Below, piece by piece: positions 17,346 to 26,286 of a stretch of 64,000 nt of DNA. Below the pieces are notes generated by a model, which was given only the letters and a program-made list of their open reading frames with translations, ran no database searches and had not been told where the DNA came from. This stretch comes from Rhodanobacter sp. ANJX3. Its GTDB lineage: Bacteria > Pseudomonadota > Gammaproteobacteria > Xanthomonadales > Rhodanobacteraceae. Location of the stretch: contig NZ_JACHCM010000011.1 in assembly GCF_014200755.1 (NCBI RefSeq), positions 1-64,000 on the forward strand. The letters run 5' to 3'. Numbering within the stretch: position 1 is the stretch's first letter; every line of letters starts with the position of its first letter. The translations under genes and the position numbers were made by a program.

Positions 17346-18668
17346 GTGAACTCATCTCGTGACGCTGTTGTGGGCAAACCTGACGCGGGTCAATCCGCCG
17401 CACCGATGCTGTCGGCAGTGGCGTTTTTCTTCGTGATGACGTCGTACTACATCGTGCGACCCGTGCGCGATCAACTCAGCGGTGCGGTGGGCTCACCGTC
17501 GCTCCCGCTTTTCTATGGCGTGGTGTTTGCCGTGATGCTGCTGTTCACGCCCGCCTTCGGTCTGCTGGTTGCTCGTTATCCGCGAAGGCAGCTGCTGGGT
17601 TGGAGCTACAGCTTTTTCATTCTGTCGCTGCTCGCCTTCGTGCCGGCCTTCATGGCGCAGGATCGCATCGGAGCGCGTCAGCTCGGTGTCGCCTTTTTCG
17701 TGTGGGTCAGCGTGTTCAATCTGTTTGTGGTGTCGCTGTTCTGGAGCTTCATGGCCGACATCTTTTCCAGCCTGCGCGCGCGCAAGGTCTTTTCACTGAT
17801 TGCGCTGGGCGGCATGGCGGGCGCGATCTTCGGTCCGCTGATCACCAAATTTCTGGTGGTGTGGATCGGCGTGGCGCCGCTGCTGGTGGTGTCGGCTGTC
17901 GCGCTGGGGCTGGCGCTGGTCATTCTGTTGACGATTTCCGCGCAGCACGATCGCCAGCCGGGCAGCCACGGTGACGAGGCGGTGGGCGGTTCGCTCTGGG
18001 CCGGCGTGCGCGAACTGTGGACGAGGCCGTTCCTGCGTTACATGGCGCTGCTGATGCTGTTCGGTGACGGCATCGGCACGCTTGCCTATGCGCTGGTGGC
18101 CGACTACGCCAAGGCGCATATCGTCGGCAATGTCGCGCGTACGTCGTTCTACAACGATCTGGATCTCTACACCAACCTGCTCGGTGCGCTGCTGCAGCTG
18201 ACGCTGACGCCGTGGCTGCTGATTCGGCGTGGCGCCGGCTGGGGGTTGGTGCTGGCGTCGCTGGTCAATGTGGCATTGCTCGCCGGCGTGGCGTGGGTCG
18301 GTGGCGGCGGTGTCGTGCTGTTCGGCTACGGCGTATCCGTGTTGGCGGTAATGATTGTCACCACACGTGGCTTTGCCTATGGCATGACCAAGCCGGCGGT
18401 CGATTCGCTGTACACCCGGGTGCCGCGCGAAACGCGCTACAAGGGCAAGAACTTCGTCGAGACGGCCGTCTGGCGCCTGGGCGATGTGCTGGTCACCAGC
18501 GGCGTGAATGGCCTGCATGCGTTCGGTTTGGGTGTGGCAGGGCTCGCTGTGGTTGGCACCGGCGTTGCGGCTATCGCCACTGTCGTTGCGCGGCGCGCAG
18601 GATGGTCCGCCGATCTGGCGCCGGAGACGCCTCAGCAGGTGACGAAAGCAAAGCACATCGATGAATAA
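17346..18668 (+). CDS. Npt/MFS-type nucleotide transporter-like membrane protein
   Basis: 440 aa if the GTG at 17346 is the start; the reading frame is open further upstream. About 12 hydrophobic segments run through it. The first, with FFFVMTSYYIVRPVRDQLSG, carries the RPVRD motif shared by ATP/ADP (Npt1/Npt2-like) carriers and a related MFS group common in xanthomonads. Later family-like segments are DIFSSLRARKVFSLIALGGM and TRVPRETRYKGKNFVETAVW. The substrate cannot be read from sequence. Free-living bacteria that carry such proteins have no demonstrated nucleotide import, so a different solute is quite possible. Confidence 0.7.
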   Translation: MNSSRDAVVGKPDAGQSAAPMLSAVAFFFVMTSYYIVRPVRDQLSGAVGSPSLPLFYGVVFAVMLLFTPAFGLLVARYPRRQLLGWSYSFFILSLLAFVPAFMAQDRIGARQLGVAFFVWVSVFNLFVVSLFWSFMADIFSSLRARKVFSLIALGGMAGAIFGPLITKFLVVWIGVAPLLVVSAVALGLALVILLTISAQHDRQPGSHGDEAVGGSLWAGVRELWTRPFLRYMALLMLFGDGIGTLAYALVADYAKAHIVGNVARTSFYNDLDLYTNLLGALLQLTLTPWLLIRRGAGWGLVLASLVNVALLAGVAWVGGGGVVLFGYGVSVLAVMIVTTRGFAYGMTKPAVDSLYTRVPRETRYKGKNFVETAVWRLGDVLVTSGVNGLHAFGLGVAGLAVVGTGVAAIATVVARRAGWSADLAPETPQQVTKAKHIDE

Positions 18669-18677
18669 ACCCGATCT

Positions 18678-19106
18678 TCAGCTGGTGATGTAGCGCTGCA
18701 GGTGTTCGATCTGCTCGGCCTGCGCGTCGATGACCGCCTTTACCAGATCGCCGATCGAAATCACGCCGACCACAGCACCGTCCTTGACCACGGGCAAATG
18801 GCGAACGCGGCTGTCGGTGCATAGGCGCATGCAGTCGAATACGTCGGTATCCAGACTTACCGTAAGCGGTTCGCTGTGCATGATGTCGGAGACGGCCGTG
18901 GCGGCCGACGAACGCCCCTGCAGGATCACTTTACGCGCGTAATCGCGTTCCGACACGATGCCCAGCAGATGCTCGCCCCGCATCACCAGCAGCGCGCCCA
19001 CGCGGTGCTCGGCCATTTGCTTGATCGCGTCGAGCACCGGGGCGTCCGGCGCAATGGTGAAAATCGTGCTGTCCTTGCTTTCGAGCAGATGTCGGACCTG
19101 GTGCAT
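18678..19106 (-). CDS. CBS-domain protein
   Basis: 142 aa made of two CBS motifs (about residues 10-65 and 75-135). Recognisable parts are FTIAPDAPVLDAIKQMAEHR, GALLVMRGEHLLGIVSERDY and HLPVVKDGAVVGVISIGDLV. Stand-alone CBS pairs bind adenine nucleotides and usually sense energy state or act on an unknown partner. It converges with the upstream transporter, 9 bases from its stop, and no partner gene is obvious. Confidence 0.9.
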   Translation of the reverse strand: MHQVRHLLESKDSTIFTIAPDAPVLDAIKQMAEHRVGALLVMRGEHLLGIVSERDYARKVILQGRSSAATAVSDIMHSEPLTVSLDTDVFDCMRLCTDSRVRHLPVVKDGAVVGVISIGDLVKAVIDAQAEQIEHLQRYITS

Positions 19107-19227
19107 GACGGGGTCTCCTGCAGGCCCGGACGGGCCGAGTTCAGCGAGTCTACTGCGGCGCCATGACGGGCGGTAGTGACCTGCCGAAGCCGGTTGAAAG
19201 TGCGCGCTTGCCGTTCATCGCGGTGGT

Positions 19228-20166
19228 TCAGCTCGACTGTCGCGGCGGCCGGTGTTCTTCGATGAAATACAGCGGGCGCCGCTTGCTCTCGGCGTAGTTG
19301 CGCCCCAGGTATTCGCCGATCACGCCAAGCGCCAGCAGCTGCACTCCGCCGAGGAACAGAATGACCAGTATCAGCGTAGGGTAGCCGCGCACCACATCGC
19401 CGTAGAACAGCGCGCGGATCAGCACGAAGAAACCGTAGACGAAGGCAAAGCCGGCGGACGCGACGCCGACCCAGGTGGCCAGCCGCAGCGGTGCGGTGGA
19501 AAACGAGGTGATGCCCTCGATCGCCAGTTGCGCCAGCCGCCAGTAATTCCACTTGGTGATACCGGCCTGGCGAGGGTCGCGCAGGTAACGCACGGCGGTC
19601 TGCTTGTAGCCGATCCAGCTGAAAAGCCCTTTCATGAAACGTTGGCGTTCGCGCATCTGGGCCAGCGCATCGAGGGCGCGTCGCGACAGCAGGCGGAAGT
19701 CGCCGGTGTCTCGAGGTATCGCAGTATCCGATAGCTTGTTCATGCTGCGATAGAACGCCGCTGCAGTGAATCGCTTGAAGCGTGTTTCGCCGGCGCGCGC
19801 GCTGCGCGTCGCGTAGACGACGTCAAAGCCGGCGCGCCACTGTTCCACCAAGGCCGGAATGAGCTCGGGCGGGTCCTGCAGGTCGGAGTCGATCACCACA
19901 GCGGCATCGGCCGTCACGTGGTCGAGGCCGGCCGTCATCGCCGCCTCCTTGCCGAAATTACGCGAGAGCTTGAGCGCGCCGGCGCGTGGATCGCTCGCGA
20001 CCAGGCGCTCGATGATGGACCAGGTGTCGTCCTTGCTGCCGTCATCCACGTAGAGCACGTCGCAATCCAGAGCGAGACCGTCCAGCACCTTGCTCAGGCG
20101 CTGATGAAAAGTCGTCAGCACATCCGATTCGTTGTACGCGGGAACAACAACGGTGAGTTGCGGCAT
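19228..20166 (-). CDS. Family 2 glycosyltransferase, polyprenyl-phosphate type (GtrB/ArnC-like)
   Basis: 312 aa. The N-terminus LTVVVPAYNESDVLTTFHQR, the metal motif VIDSDLQDPPELIPALVEQW (about residues 91-110) and RDTGDFRLLSRRALDALAQM match dolichyl or undecaprenyl phosphate glycosyltransferases. Two C-terminal membrane spans (about 228-255 and 265-290, with YPTLILVILFLGGVQLLALG) anchor it in the inner membrane, as in GtrB and ArnC. The likely reaction is transfer of a sugar from a nucleotide sugar to undecaprenyl phosphate for glycan modification. No gtrA flippase is adjacent. Confidence 0.9.
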   Translation of the reverse strand: MPQLTVVVPAYNESDVLTTFHQRLSKVLDGLALDCDVLYVDDGSKDDTWSIIERLVASDPRAGALKLSRNFGKEAAMTAGLDHVTADAAVVIDSDLQDPPELIPALVEQWRAGFDVVYATRSARAGETRFKRFTAAAFYRSMNKLSDTAIPRDTGDFRLLSRRALDALAQMRERQRFMKGLFSWIGYKQTAVRYLRDPRQAGITKWNYWRLAQLAIEGITSFSTAPLRLATWVGVASAGFAFVYGFFVLIRALFYGDVVRGYPTLILVILFLGGVQLLALGVIGEYLGRNYAESKRRPLYFIEEHRPPRQSS

Positions 20167-20238
20167 GGCAGGCGCCGGGGAAGGGATGCGCCATGCTAAC
20201 CAAGTAGCGTCGATCAGGCGAATAGGTTGAGGAGACGC

Positions 20239-20979
20239 TCAGCGCTTAGCGTGCGGCGGCGCCTTGCCTTCGATATAGCCTGGTCCGCCGAGCTGGCTCA
20301 TCTGCTGTTCGATCCAGCCGGCGCGGCGCAGCACGTACGCGCTGGGCTGGTCGGCATGCAGGCGCCGCGGGCTGGGCAGCACGGCCGCCAGGCGCGCGGC
20401 TTGCGACGGGCCGAGCCGCGCAGGCACCGTATGAAAAAACGCGTCGCTGGCGGCGCCGACGCCATAAACCCCGTCGCCCAGCTCGGCGATGTTGGCGTAC
20501 ACCTCCAGAATGCGCTGTTTGGGCCAGGTCATTTCGATCAGCAAGGTGAAATACGCCTCAAGCCCCTTGCGCACAAAGCTGCGCCCGTTCCAAAGGAACA
20601 GATTTTTTGCCGTCTGCTGGCTGATCGTGCTGGCGCCGCGCAGTCGGCCGCCGTCGTCGGCCTCGTCGATGGCGCTGTGGATCGAGTCGAAATCGAAGCC
20701 GTGGTGGTAGGGAAACTTCTGATCCTCGCCAGCCACCATCGCCAGCGGAACCCACGGCGATATCTGGCTCCACGGCACCCAGCGATGGCGCAGATGAAAA
20801 TTCGGCTCGTGATGCACCCATGCGCCGATCTGGCGTTCCACCATCACGGCCGATGTCCACGGCGGTATAAAGCGCAGCATCAGCACCATCAGCCACGTCA
20901 CACCGAACCAGGCCAGTGCGACGATCGCCAGGAGGCGCAGCAGGCGACGCAGCGGAGATCGTCGGGAAAACTCGGACAT
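20239..20979 (-). CDS. mtgA: Monofunctional biosynthetic peptidoglycan transglycosylase
   Basis: 246 aa from ATG 20979; a GTG three codons upstream is also possible. A single N-terminal membrane anchor (LLRLLAIVALAWFGVTWLMV, about residues 14-33) is followed by the GT51 glycosyltransferase domain. The catalytic Glu lies in MVAGEDQKFPYHHGFDFDSI, and other family motifs are GASTISQQTAKNLFLW, WPKQRILEVYANIAELGDG and YGVGAASDAFF. It polymerises lipid II into glycan strands on the periplasmic face. No transpeptidase domain follows, so it is the monofunctional type. Confidence 0.95.
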   Translation of the reverse strand: MSEFSRRSPLRRLLRLLAIVALAWFGVTWLMVLMLRFIPPWTSAVMVERQIGAWVHHEPNFHLRHRWVPWSQISPWVPLAMVAGEDQKFPYHHGFDFDSIHSAIDEADDGGRLRGASTISQQTAKNLFLWNGRSFVRKGLEAYFTLLIEMTWPKQRILEVYANIAELGDGVYGVGAASDAFFHTVPARLGPSQAARLAAVLPSPRRLHADQPSAYVLRRAGWIEQQMSQLGGPGYIEGKAPPHAKR

Positions 20980-21107
20980 GGGCGACACGCTATCGGAAGT
21001 CCAGCGAGTATAAGGGCGTTGTTCCCCAGCGTCCGCGCCCCCATTTGAAAGCGTTGTCGGTGCGGCTCGCGCAGCCCCGATACTTCGATCTCACGAGGAC
21101 CACCGTT

Positions 21108-22007
21108 TTGGAAAAGCTGCCAGTCGACGATGTTCTTTACCGGTTTCTATTGGAGCACGCAGGCATTCGCGGCGCGCTGGTCCGATTGGGCCCGGCATGG
21201 CGCGAGGTGGCCGGCCGTGCGCAGTATCCGCCGGCGCTACACGCGGTGCTGGGTGAAGCGCTGGCCGCCAGCGCGCTGCTTACCGGCAACATCAAGCTCG
21301 ATGGCGCGCTGTCGATCGAGTTGAAAAGCACCGGTGCGCTTCGCCTGCTGTTTGCCGAATGCAATGACCAGGGCAGCCTGCGCGGCCTCGCTCGCTGGAA
21401 CGATCCGCTGCCCGAGCCGCTGCAGCTGCAGGCGCTGCCCGAAGCCATCATGGCGATCACCATCGGCAATGTGGAGCGCGGCCAGCGCTATCAGGGCCTA
21501 GTGGATCTGCAGCACGCGAGCTTGGCCGACGCGTTGGAAAATTACTTCGTTCAATCCGAACAACTGCCGGCGCGGATCGTGCTGGCCACCAGCGGCGACT
21601 ATGCCGTCGGCCTGATGCTGCAAAAGGTTCCCGATGAAGGCGGCCGCGACGCGTCTCACGACGCGGACGCGTGGAATCGCGTGGTCCAGCTCACCGCTAC
21701 GTTGGGCACGGAAGAACTGCTCGCCACGGCGCCCGCGGAGCTGCTGTATCGGCTGTATCACGAAGAGTCGGTTCGACTGTTTGAATCGCGCCCTCTCGCC
21801 TTCGGCTGCAGCTGCAGTCGGGAGCGTGTCACGGCGATGCTGCGTTCGCTGGGCCGCGAGGAGGTGGAGGCCGCGCTGGAAGCGCGCGATGGCGAGATCG
21901 AAGTGATCTGCGAGTTCTGCGCGCAGCGCTACCTGTTCGACCGTATCGACGCCGAGCACCTGCTCAGCGAGAGCCCCGTGTTGAGTACCCCGGATACGGC
22001 ACAATAG
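21108..22007 (+). CDS. hslO: Redox-regulated chaperone Hsp33
   Basis: 299 aa if translation starts at TTG 21108, chosen because the next residues (EKLPVDDVLYRFLLEHAGIR) align with the Hsp33 N-terminus; longer in-frame starts add unconserved sequence. Hsp33 is a cytoplasmic holdase activated by oxidation. The zinc-binding cysteines are present as CSCSRERV and CEFCAQRY, with GEIEVICEFC just before. ERGQRYQGLVDLQHASLADA and NYFVQSEQLPARIVLATSGD are family core. Its last seven codons form the left arm of a 19-bp perfect inverted repeat. Confidence 0.93.
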   Translation: MEKLPVDDVLYRFLLEHAGIRGALVRLGPAWREVAGRAQYPPALHAVLGEALAASALLTGNIKLDGALSIELKSTGALRLLFAECNDQGSLRGLARWNDPLPEPLQLQALPEAIMAITIGNVERGQRYQGLVDLQHASLADALENYFVQSEQLPARIVLATSGDYAVGLMLQKVPDEGGRDASHDADAWNRVVQLTATLGTEELLATAPAELLYRLYHEESVRLFESRPLAFGCSCSRERVTAMLRSLGREEVEAALEARDGEIEVICEFCAQRYLFDRIDAEHLLSESPVLSTPDTAQ

Positions 22008-22042
22008 CCATCGGGTTGGCTTGATCCGGGGTACTCAACACG
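21977..22042. repeat. 19-bp perfect inverted repeat spanning the hslO stop codon
   Basis: The left arm CGTGTTGAGTACCCCGGAT (21977-21995) lies inside hslO. Its exact reverse complement is at 22024-22042, past the stop. The 28-base loop holds a smaller AGCCA/TGGCT stem (22006-22010 with 22017-22021). It falls between converging hslO and the GGDEF-EAL gene, so it could end transcription from both sides, but there is no T run on either strand. Confidence 0.9.
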
Positions 22043-22090
22043 TCGAGCGGCGCTGGCCGCGTGCCTTTCGCAGCGCCGTCGATCGACCGA

Positions 22091-24988
22091 TCAATTCGGT
22101 CGCGGCGGCGTGACCGAGCCAAGCCACGTTTCGGCGGCCTGAGCGGCGGCGAACAGGAAGCCCTGGCCATAGCGGCAGCCGACTTTCATCAACGCCTGTC
22201 GCTGCGATTCTTCCTCGATGCCTTCGGCGATCACCTTCATCTGCAGCGAATCGGCCAGCACCTGGATTGCGCGAACCAGGGCGAGGCCCTGAGTTTCCTG
22301 ATCGTCCGCCGGCAGTTCGGTGATGAAGGATCGATCGATCTTCAGCGTCTCGAACGGATATTGGTGCAGATAGCTCAACGACGAGTAACCGGTGCCGAAA
22401 TCATCCAGTGCAATGCCGACGCCGTGGCTGCGCAGGTTCTGCAGCATCTGCTTCACCTGGTTCGGATTTTCCAGCAGCGCACGCTCGGTGACCTCGATAC
22501 GAATGCAGTGCGTGGGTACGGCGTAACGATCGAACAGCGCAAGCAGCTTTTGATCCAGGTCCGGTGAGCGGAAGTGCCGGCCCGAGACGTTGATGCTGAT
22601 GAAACCATCGGCACCGATCAGCTTCATGCCCTGTTTGCATACCTGCTCGAAGATATGCCAGTCGATCGCCTCGGCGCAGCCGCAGTCTTCGGCAATCAGC
22701 AAAAAGTCCTGCGGCAGCAGCAGGCCGCGCTGCGGATGGTGCCAGCGCAGCAGCGCCTCGTAGCCGGCGACCCGGCCATCGGCCAGTTCCACGATCGGCT
22801 GGTAGAACGGCACGAATTCGTTACGGCTGAGCGCATGGCGAAGGTCGCTCTCCATGTCCAGCAGCGACAGCGCCTGGCGTCGCAGCCGCTCGTCGAACAT
22901 CGCGGCGCGATGGCGGCCACCGTCCTTGGCGTTGTACATCGCTGCATCGGCGTCACGCAGCAGCTCTTCGGGCTGCTTGTAGTGCGGGCTGGAAAGGGTG
23001 ATGCCGATCGAGGCCGAGGTGAAGATTTCCTTGGTCCCCAGCCGGAACGGCGTCTGCAGTTCGACGATGATGCGCTCGGCGACGACCATCGCCTTGCTGG
23101 TGTCGGCGATGCCCTCGAGCAGCACGGCAAACTCATCGCCGCCGAGGCGGGCGACCACATCGCGGGTTTTCAGGCAGGCGCGGATGCGGCCGCCGACCTG
23201 GAACAGCAGATCGTCGCCGACCAGGTGCCCGACCGAATCGTTGATCACCTTGAAGCGGTCCAGATCGATAAAGAGTACGGCGAATTGTTCGGCCGGATTG
23301 GCGGTATAGCGCTGCATCGCCTGTTCCAGCCGCTGTAGCAGCAGGGTGCGATTGGGCAGGCCAGTGAGCGAATCATGCAGGGTTTCGTACTTCAGCCGCC
23401 GCTCGACGCGCTCGCGCTCGGCGATTTGTTCGCGTAAATCGCGATTGGCCAGCGCCAGCGCGCGGGTGCGTTCGGTGACGCGTCGCTCCAGCCCCGCATA
23501 CGCCTGTTTCAGCGATGAATCGGCGTAGCGCCGCTGCAGCGCGTTGGCGATGTGGTAGCTGACGAAGGTCAGCAGTTCCTGGTCGCGCTCGTGATAGTTG
23601 TGTTCGAGCGAATAGCTTTGCAGCGCGAGCACGCCCATCACTTTGTCGCCCCAGACCAGCGGCACGCCAAGCCAGCAGACCGAGCGCGTGCCGAAGTGGG
23701 CGATTTCACCGGCCTCGACCAGTCGATCGATGTCGGTAGGGAATGCCAGGAGCGGCCGCCCGCGGCGCAGCACATATTCCGTGGCGCCGCGGCCGTGCGC
23801 GCGCGATGGCCGCACGTTGTCGACTTCATCGACCGAATAGGGAAAGGTCAGCTCGTTGGTTTCCTCATCGACCAGCGCGATATAGAAATTACGCGCGTAG
23901 AGCAGGCCGCTGATGGCCTGATGTACGGCGGCGTAGAAATTGTCCAGACTGATCGGGGTATTGGCCAGTTCGGCAATACGGAACAGCGCGGCCTGCAGAC
24001 GTTCACCGCGCTGGCGCTGCAGCACCTGCTGACGCAGCACGCGGTTGGCTTCGCGCAGCGCTGCCGTGCGATCGGTCACCCTCCGGCCCAGCTCCAGATG
24101 CGCCTCGCGCCGCTCCAGCGCGGTCTGTACGTGCTGTGCCACGTAGTTCAGCAGCTCCAGGTCGTGCCGCGAATAATGCGTATCCGCGCGATAGCTCTGC
24201 ACCACGATGCCGCCGACGACGCGCCCCGCGCGCAGCAGCGGTACGCCCAGCCAATGCTCGCAGCGGGGGCCCACCAGCACGAATCGTTCGCCGAACTGTC
24301 GCTCCAGCTCCTCAGTCGAGCCCATCATCGGGCGACCCTCCTGCAGCAGATTCCAGGTCAGGCTGTGCAGCACCTCCTGCAGCGGCATGTCCTGATCGGG
24401 CGGCGGCGGATCGGTATCGACCGTGTCGACGTAGTAGGGGAACCGTATGGTGTCGCTCGTGGCGTCGTGCAGCACGATGTAAAAGTTCTCGGCATACATC
24501 AGGCTGCTGACGATCGCGTGCAGCGAGCGCATCATTTCCGGCATGTCGTGCTCGGCGCCGGCCTGCTCGGCAATGGCGTACAGCGCCCGCTGCAATCGTT
24601 CGGCCAGTGCGAGCCGAGAAATGGCCTCGTACAAACGGCTGGTTTCGGCCAGCTGGCGCAGGCGTGTATTGCCCAGTCGACCCAGCCATGCCAGCTGTTC
24701 CCGCACGCCGTCCAGCAGTGGCCTGCCGTCCCATTCCAGCGTCATGACGCGGTCGCCTTGCGGGTCTTGCGCCAGGTCGAGCTGAGTTTCCGCAGCCGCT
24801 TGCTCGTCCTTCGGCCGCCAGCGTAGCCGTCCCTCGACGCCCAGGCTGAGCATCATCCGCTCGCAGATCTCCATCACGCCGGCCGCGTCGACCGCGTCGA
24901 ACAGCTTTTCGACCGCGTAACGCAGGGACGCAAGATCCCGCACCACTAAAAATGGCAGGGACGGGCGGGTCGTGGGTGTGACGCTCAT
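22091..24988 (-). CDS. GAF-GAF-GGDEF-EAL cyclic-di-GMP enzyme
   Basis: 965 aa from ATG 24988 (MSVTPTTRPSLPF); the frame stays open 40 codons upstream. Two GAF-like sensor domains (about residues 165-310 and 345-500) share a repeated pattern (YAENFYIVLHD and YARNFYIALVDEETNEL, then LGVPLL and LGVPLV). Short coiled coils with VTDRTAALREANRVLRQQV and RVTERTRALALANRDLREQI follow each. The GGDEF domain has intact ARLGGDEFAVLL, but the inhibitory-site position reads KTRD rather than RxxD. The EAL domain shows GYEALLRWHHP, DDFGTGYSSLSYLHQYPFE and AEGIEEESQ. Both making and breaking of c-di-GMP are therefore possible. No membrane span, so a cytoplasmic sensor. Confidence 0.92.
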   Translation of the reverse strand: MSVTPTTRPSLPFLVVRDLASLRYAVEKLFDAVDAAGVMEICERMMLSLGVEGRLRWRPKDEQAAAETQLDLAQDPQGDRVMTLEWDGRPLLDGVREQLAWLGRLGNTRLRQLAETSRLYEAISRLALAERLQRALYAIAEQAGAEHDMPEMMRSLHAIVSSLMYAENFYIVLHDATSDTIRFPYYVDTVDTDPPPPDQDMPLQEVLHSLTWNLLQEGRPMMGSTEELERQFGERFVLVGPRCEHWLGVPLLRAGRVVGGIVVQSYRADTHYSRHDLELLNYVAQHVQTALERREAHLELGRRVTDRTAALREANRVLRQQVLQRQRGERLQAALFRIAELANTPISLDNFYAAVHQAISGLLYARNFYIALVDEETNELTFPYSVDEVDNVRPSRAHGRGATEYVLRRGRPLLAFPTDIDRLVEAGEIAHFGTRSVCWLGVPLVWGDKVMGVLALQSYSLEHNYHERDQELLTFVSYHIANALQRRYADSSLKQAYAGLERRVTERTRALALANRDLREQIAERERVERRLKYETLHDSLTGLPNRTLLLQRLEQAMQRYTANPAEQFAVLFIDLDRFKVINDSVGHLVGDDLLFQVGGRIRACLKTRDVVARLGGDEFAVLLEGIADTSKAMVVAERIIVELQTPFRLGTKEIFTSASIGITLSSPHYKQPEELLRDADAAMYNAKDGGRHRAAMFDERLRRQALSLLDMESDLRHALSRNEFVPFYQPIVELADGRVAGYEALLRWHHPQRGLLLPQDFLLIAEDCGCAEAIDWHIFEQVCKQGMKLIGADGFISINVSGRHFRSPDLDQKLLALFDRYAVPTHCIRIEVTERALLENPNQVKQMLQNLRSHGVGIALDDFGTGYSSLSYLHQYPFETLKIDRSFITELPADDQETQGLALVRAIQVLADSLQMKVIAEGIEEESQRQALMKVGCRYGQGFLFAAAQAAETWLGSVTPPRPN

Positions 24989-25261
24989 GCGACGTGATCG
25001 CTTCCGGGCCGCGCTTGTGGATCGAGGTATCGGTACGTTATTTTCTTGTGTAAGCTTATATCGCGTAAGTTGGCTTGGTAGCCAGCATTGTTGACGCACG
25101 GGGAACACTCATAACCTTCCAAGGTCCTTCAGGGGCCTGAAACTGCTTTTTCTTGAGCTGGTGGGGAATGTTTGGCCTGATCAACGGTGTTAGTTATTTG
25201 TAAAGTTGAGTTATACTGACCACTCAAGACATTCATTCGGAAACGTTGCCCAGACAAGCCG

Positions 25262-26176
25262 ATGCGCCGACTTTATTCGCCCCTGCTGATGCTTCTGCTG
25301 CCGCTCGCCGCGGCCGGGCAGTCTGCGGTCGGCGACGACGCGACGGCCCAGCAGTTGCTTTCACAGCAGCCGGCGCAGATGGCTCCGGTGGGCGCTGGCG
25401 TATCGGTCCCGCTGTGGCTGGGTTCCAACGGGCATTTGCTCGCTCTGAAGGCCGACCAGGCAAGCGGCGCCGATGCGCTGCGCAGCAGCACCCTGTTGTC
25501 GTTTCACGTGGTCGATGCGGCCAGCGTCAACTCGACCGGTCTGCAATATGGCCTGGCGCCCAATCTTCAGGCCAACGCCGAAGTCAGTCAGCGGACCTGG
25601 GTCAACCAGCCAATCCGTATCATCGGCAGCGAAGTCGGGGCTACCTACAACGCCGGCCGTTACAGTCTGGGCCTCAGCGTGGGCGCCAACAGCACGCAGG
25701 ACAGCAGCGCGACCTTGCCACGCATACTTCCTAGTGCGGCAGCGGGCGTGGATGGCCTATCGAGCTTCGACAGCAGCTCTCAGGTCAACGCGCGCGGTCG
25801 CCTGGCGTTGGGCAGTACCAGCGGCATCGATCTGGGTGCCAGCGTAGGCCGCATCCATCTGCTGCCGGGTAACCTGCTGGGGGTGAATACGCTGGATCAG
25901 AAAGCGTTGAGCTTCGGCGTGGATCACGGTTCGCTGAGCGGCATGCTGATCGGCCGTACGATGGAGCCTCAGGTCGGTGTTCCCGGTGGCAATATCGCCC
26001 CTGACCGTCGCTGGAACAGTATCGATCTGGGCGTCACCTGGCGATTGCCGTGGCGCGGCCAGCTGAGCGTGGGCGCGCAAAACCTCTGGTCGTCCGGCAC
26101 GTCGACGAATACTCCGGTAGGCCCCGAACCGGATCAGTCGCGCACGCCCTATGTGCAATACCACCAGGATCTCTGA
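25262..26176 (+). CDS. Uncharacterised secreted or outer-membrane protein
   Basis: 304 aa, not recognised. A signal peptide (LYSPLLMLLLPLAAAGQSAV, cleavage near residue 19) is followed by alternating hydrophobic and polar stretches rich in Gly, Ser, Asn and Leu, such as RYSLGLSVGANSTQDSS and DLGVTWRLPWRGQLSVGAQN, which look like amphipathic beta strands. The penultimate region suggests a small beta-barrel, but the protein ends YVQYHQDL rather than in a terminal Phe. It is a single gene with its own terminator, upstream of which sits the divergent GGDEF-EAL gene. Confidence 0.7.
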   Translation: MRRLYSPLLMLLLPLAAAGQSAVGDDATAQQLLSQQPAQMAPVGAGVSVPLWLGSNGHLLALKADQASGADALRSSTLLSFHVVDAASVNSTGLQYGLAPNLQANAEVSQRTWVNQPIRIIGSEVGATYNAGRYSLGLSVGANSTQDSSATLPRILPSAAAGVDGLSSFDSSSQVNARGRLALGSTSGIDLGASVGRIHLLPGNLLGVNTLDQKALSFGVDHGSLSGMLIGRTMEPQVGVPGGNIAPDRRWNSIDLGVTWRLPWRGQLSVGAQNLWSSGTSTNTPVGPEPDQSRTPYVQYHQDL

Positions 26177-26216
26177 TCGTCCGGCAGCCAGCCGATGTGA
26201 CTTGGTGATCTCGATG

Positions 26217-26243
26217 ACGCCGTCGCCTATGCGACGGCGTTTT
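26217..26243. terminator. Intrinsic terminator after the outer-membrane-like gene
   Basis: A 10-bp stem ACGCCGTCGC/GCGACGGCGT closes over CTAT and runs into TTTT. It lies between converging genes. Confidence 0.9.
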
Positions 26244-26286
26244 CGTTGGTGTTGAAGGGGAACGAATCGGGCCGACGCGACCGGCA

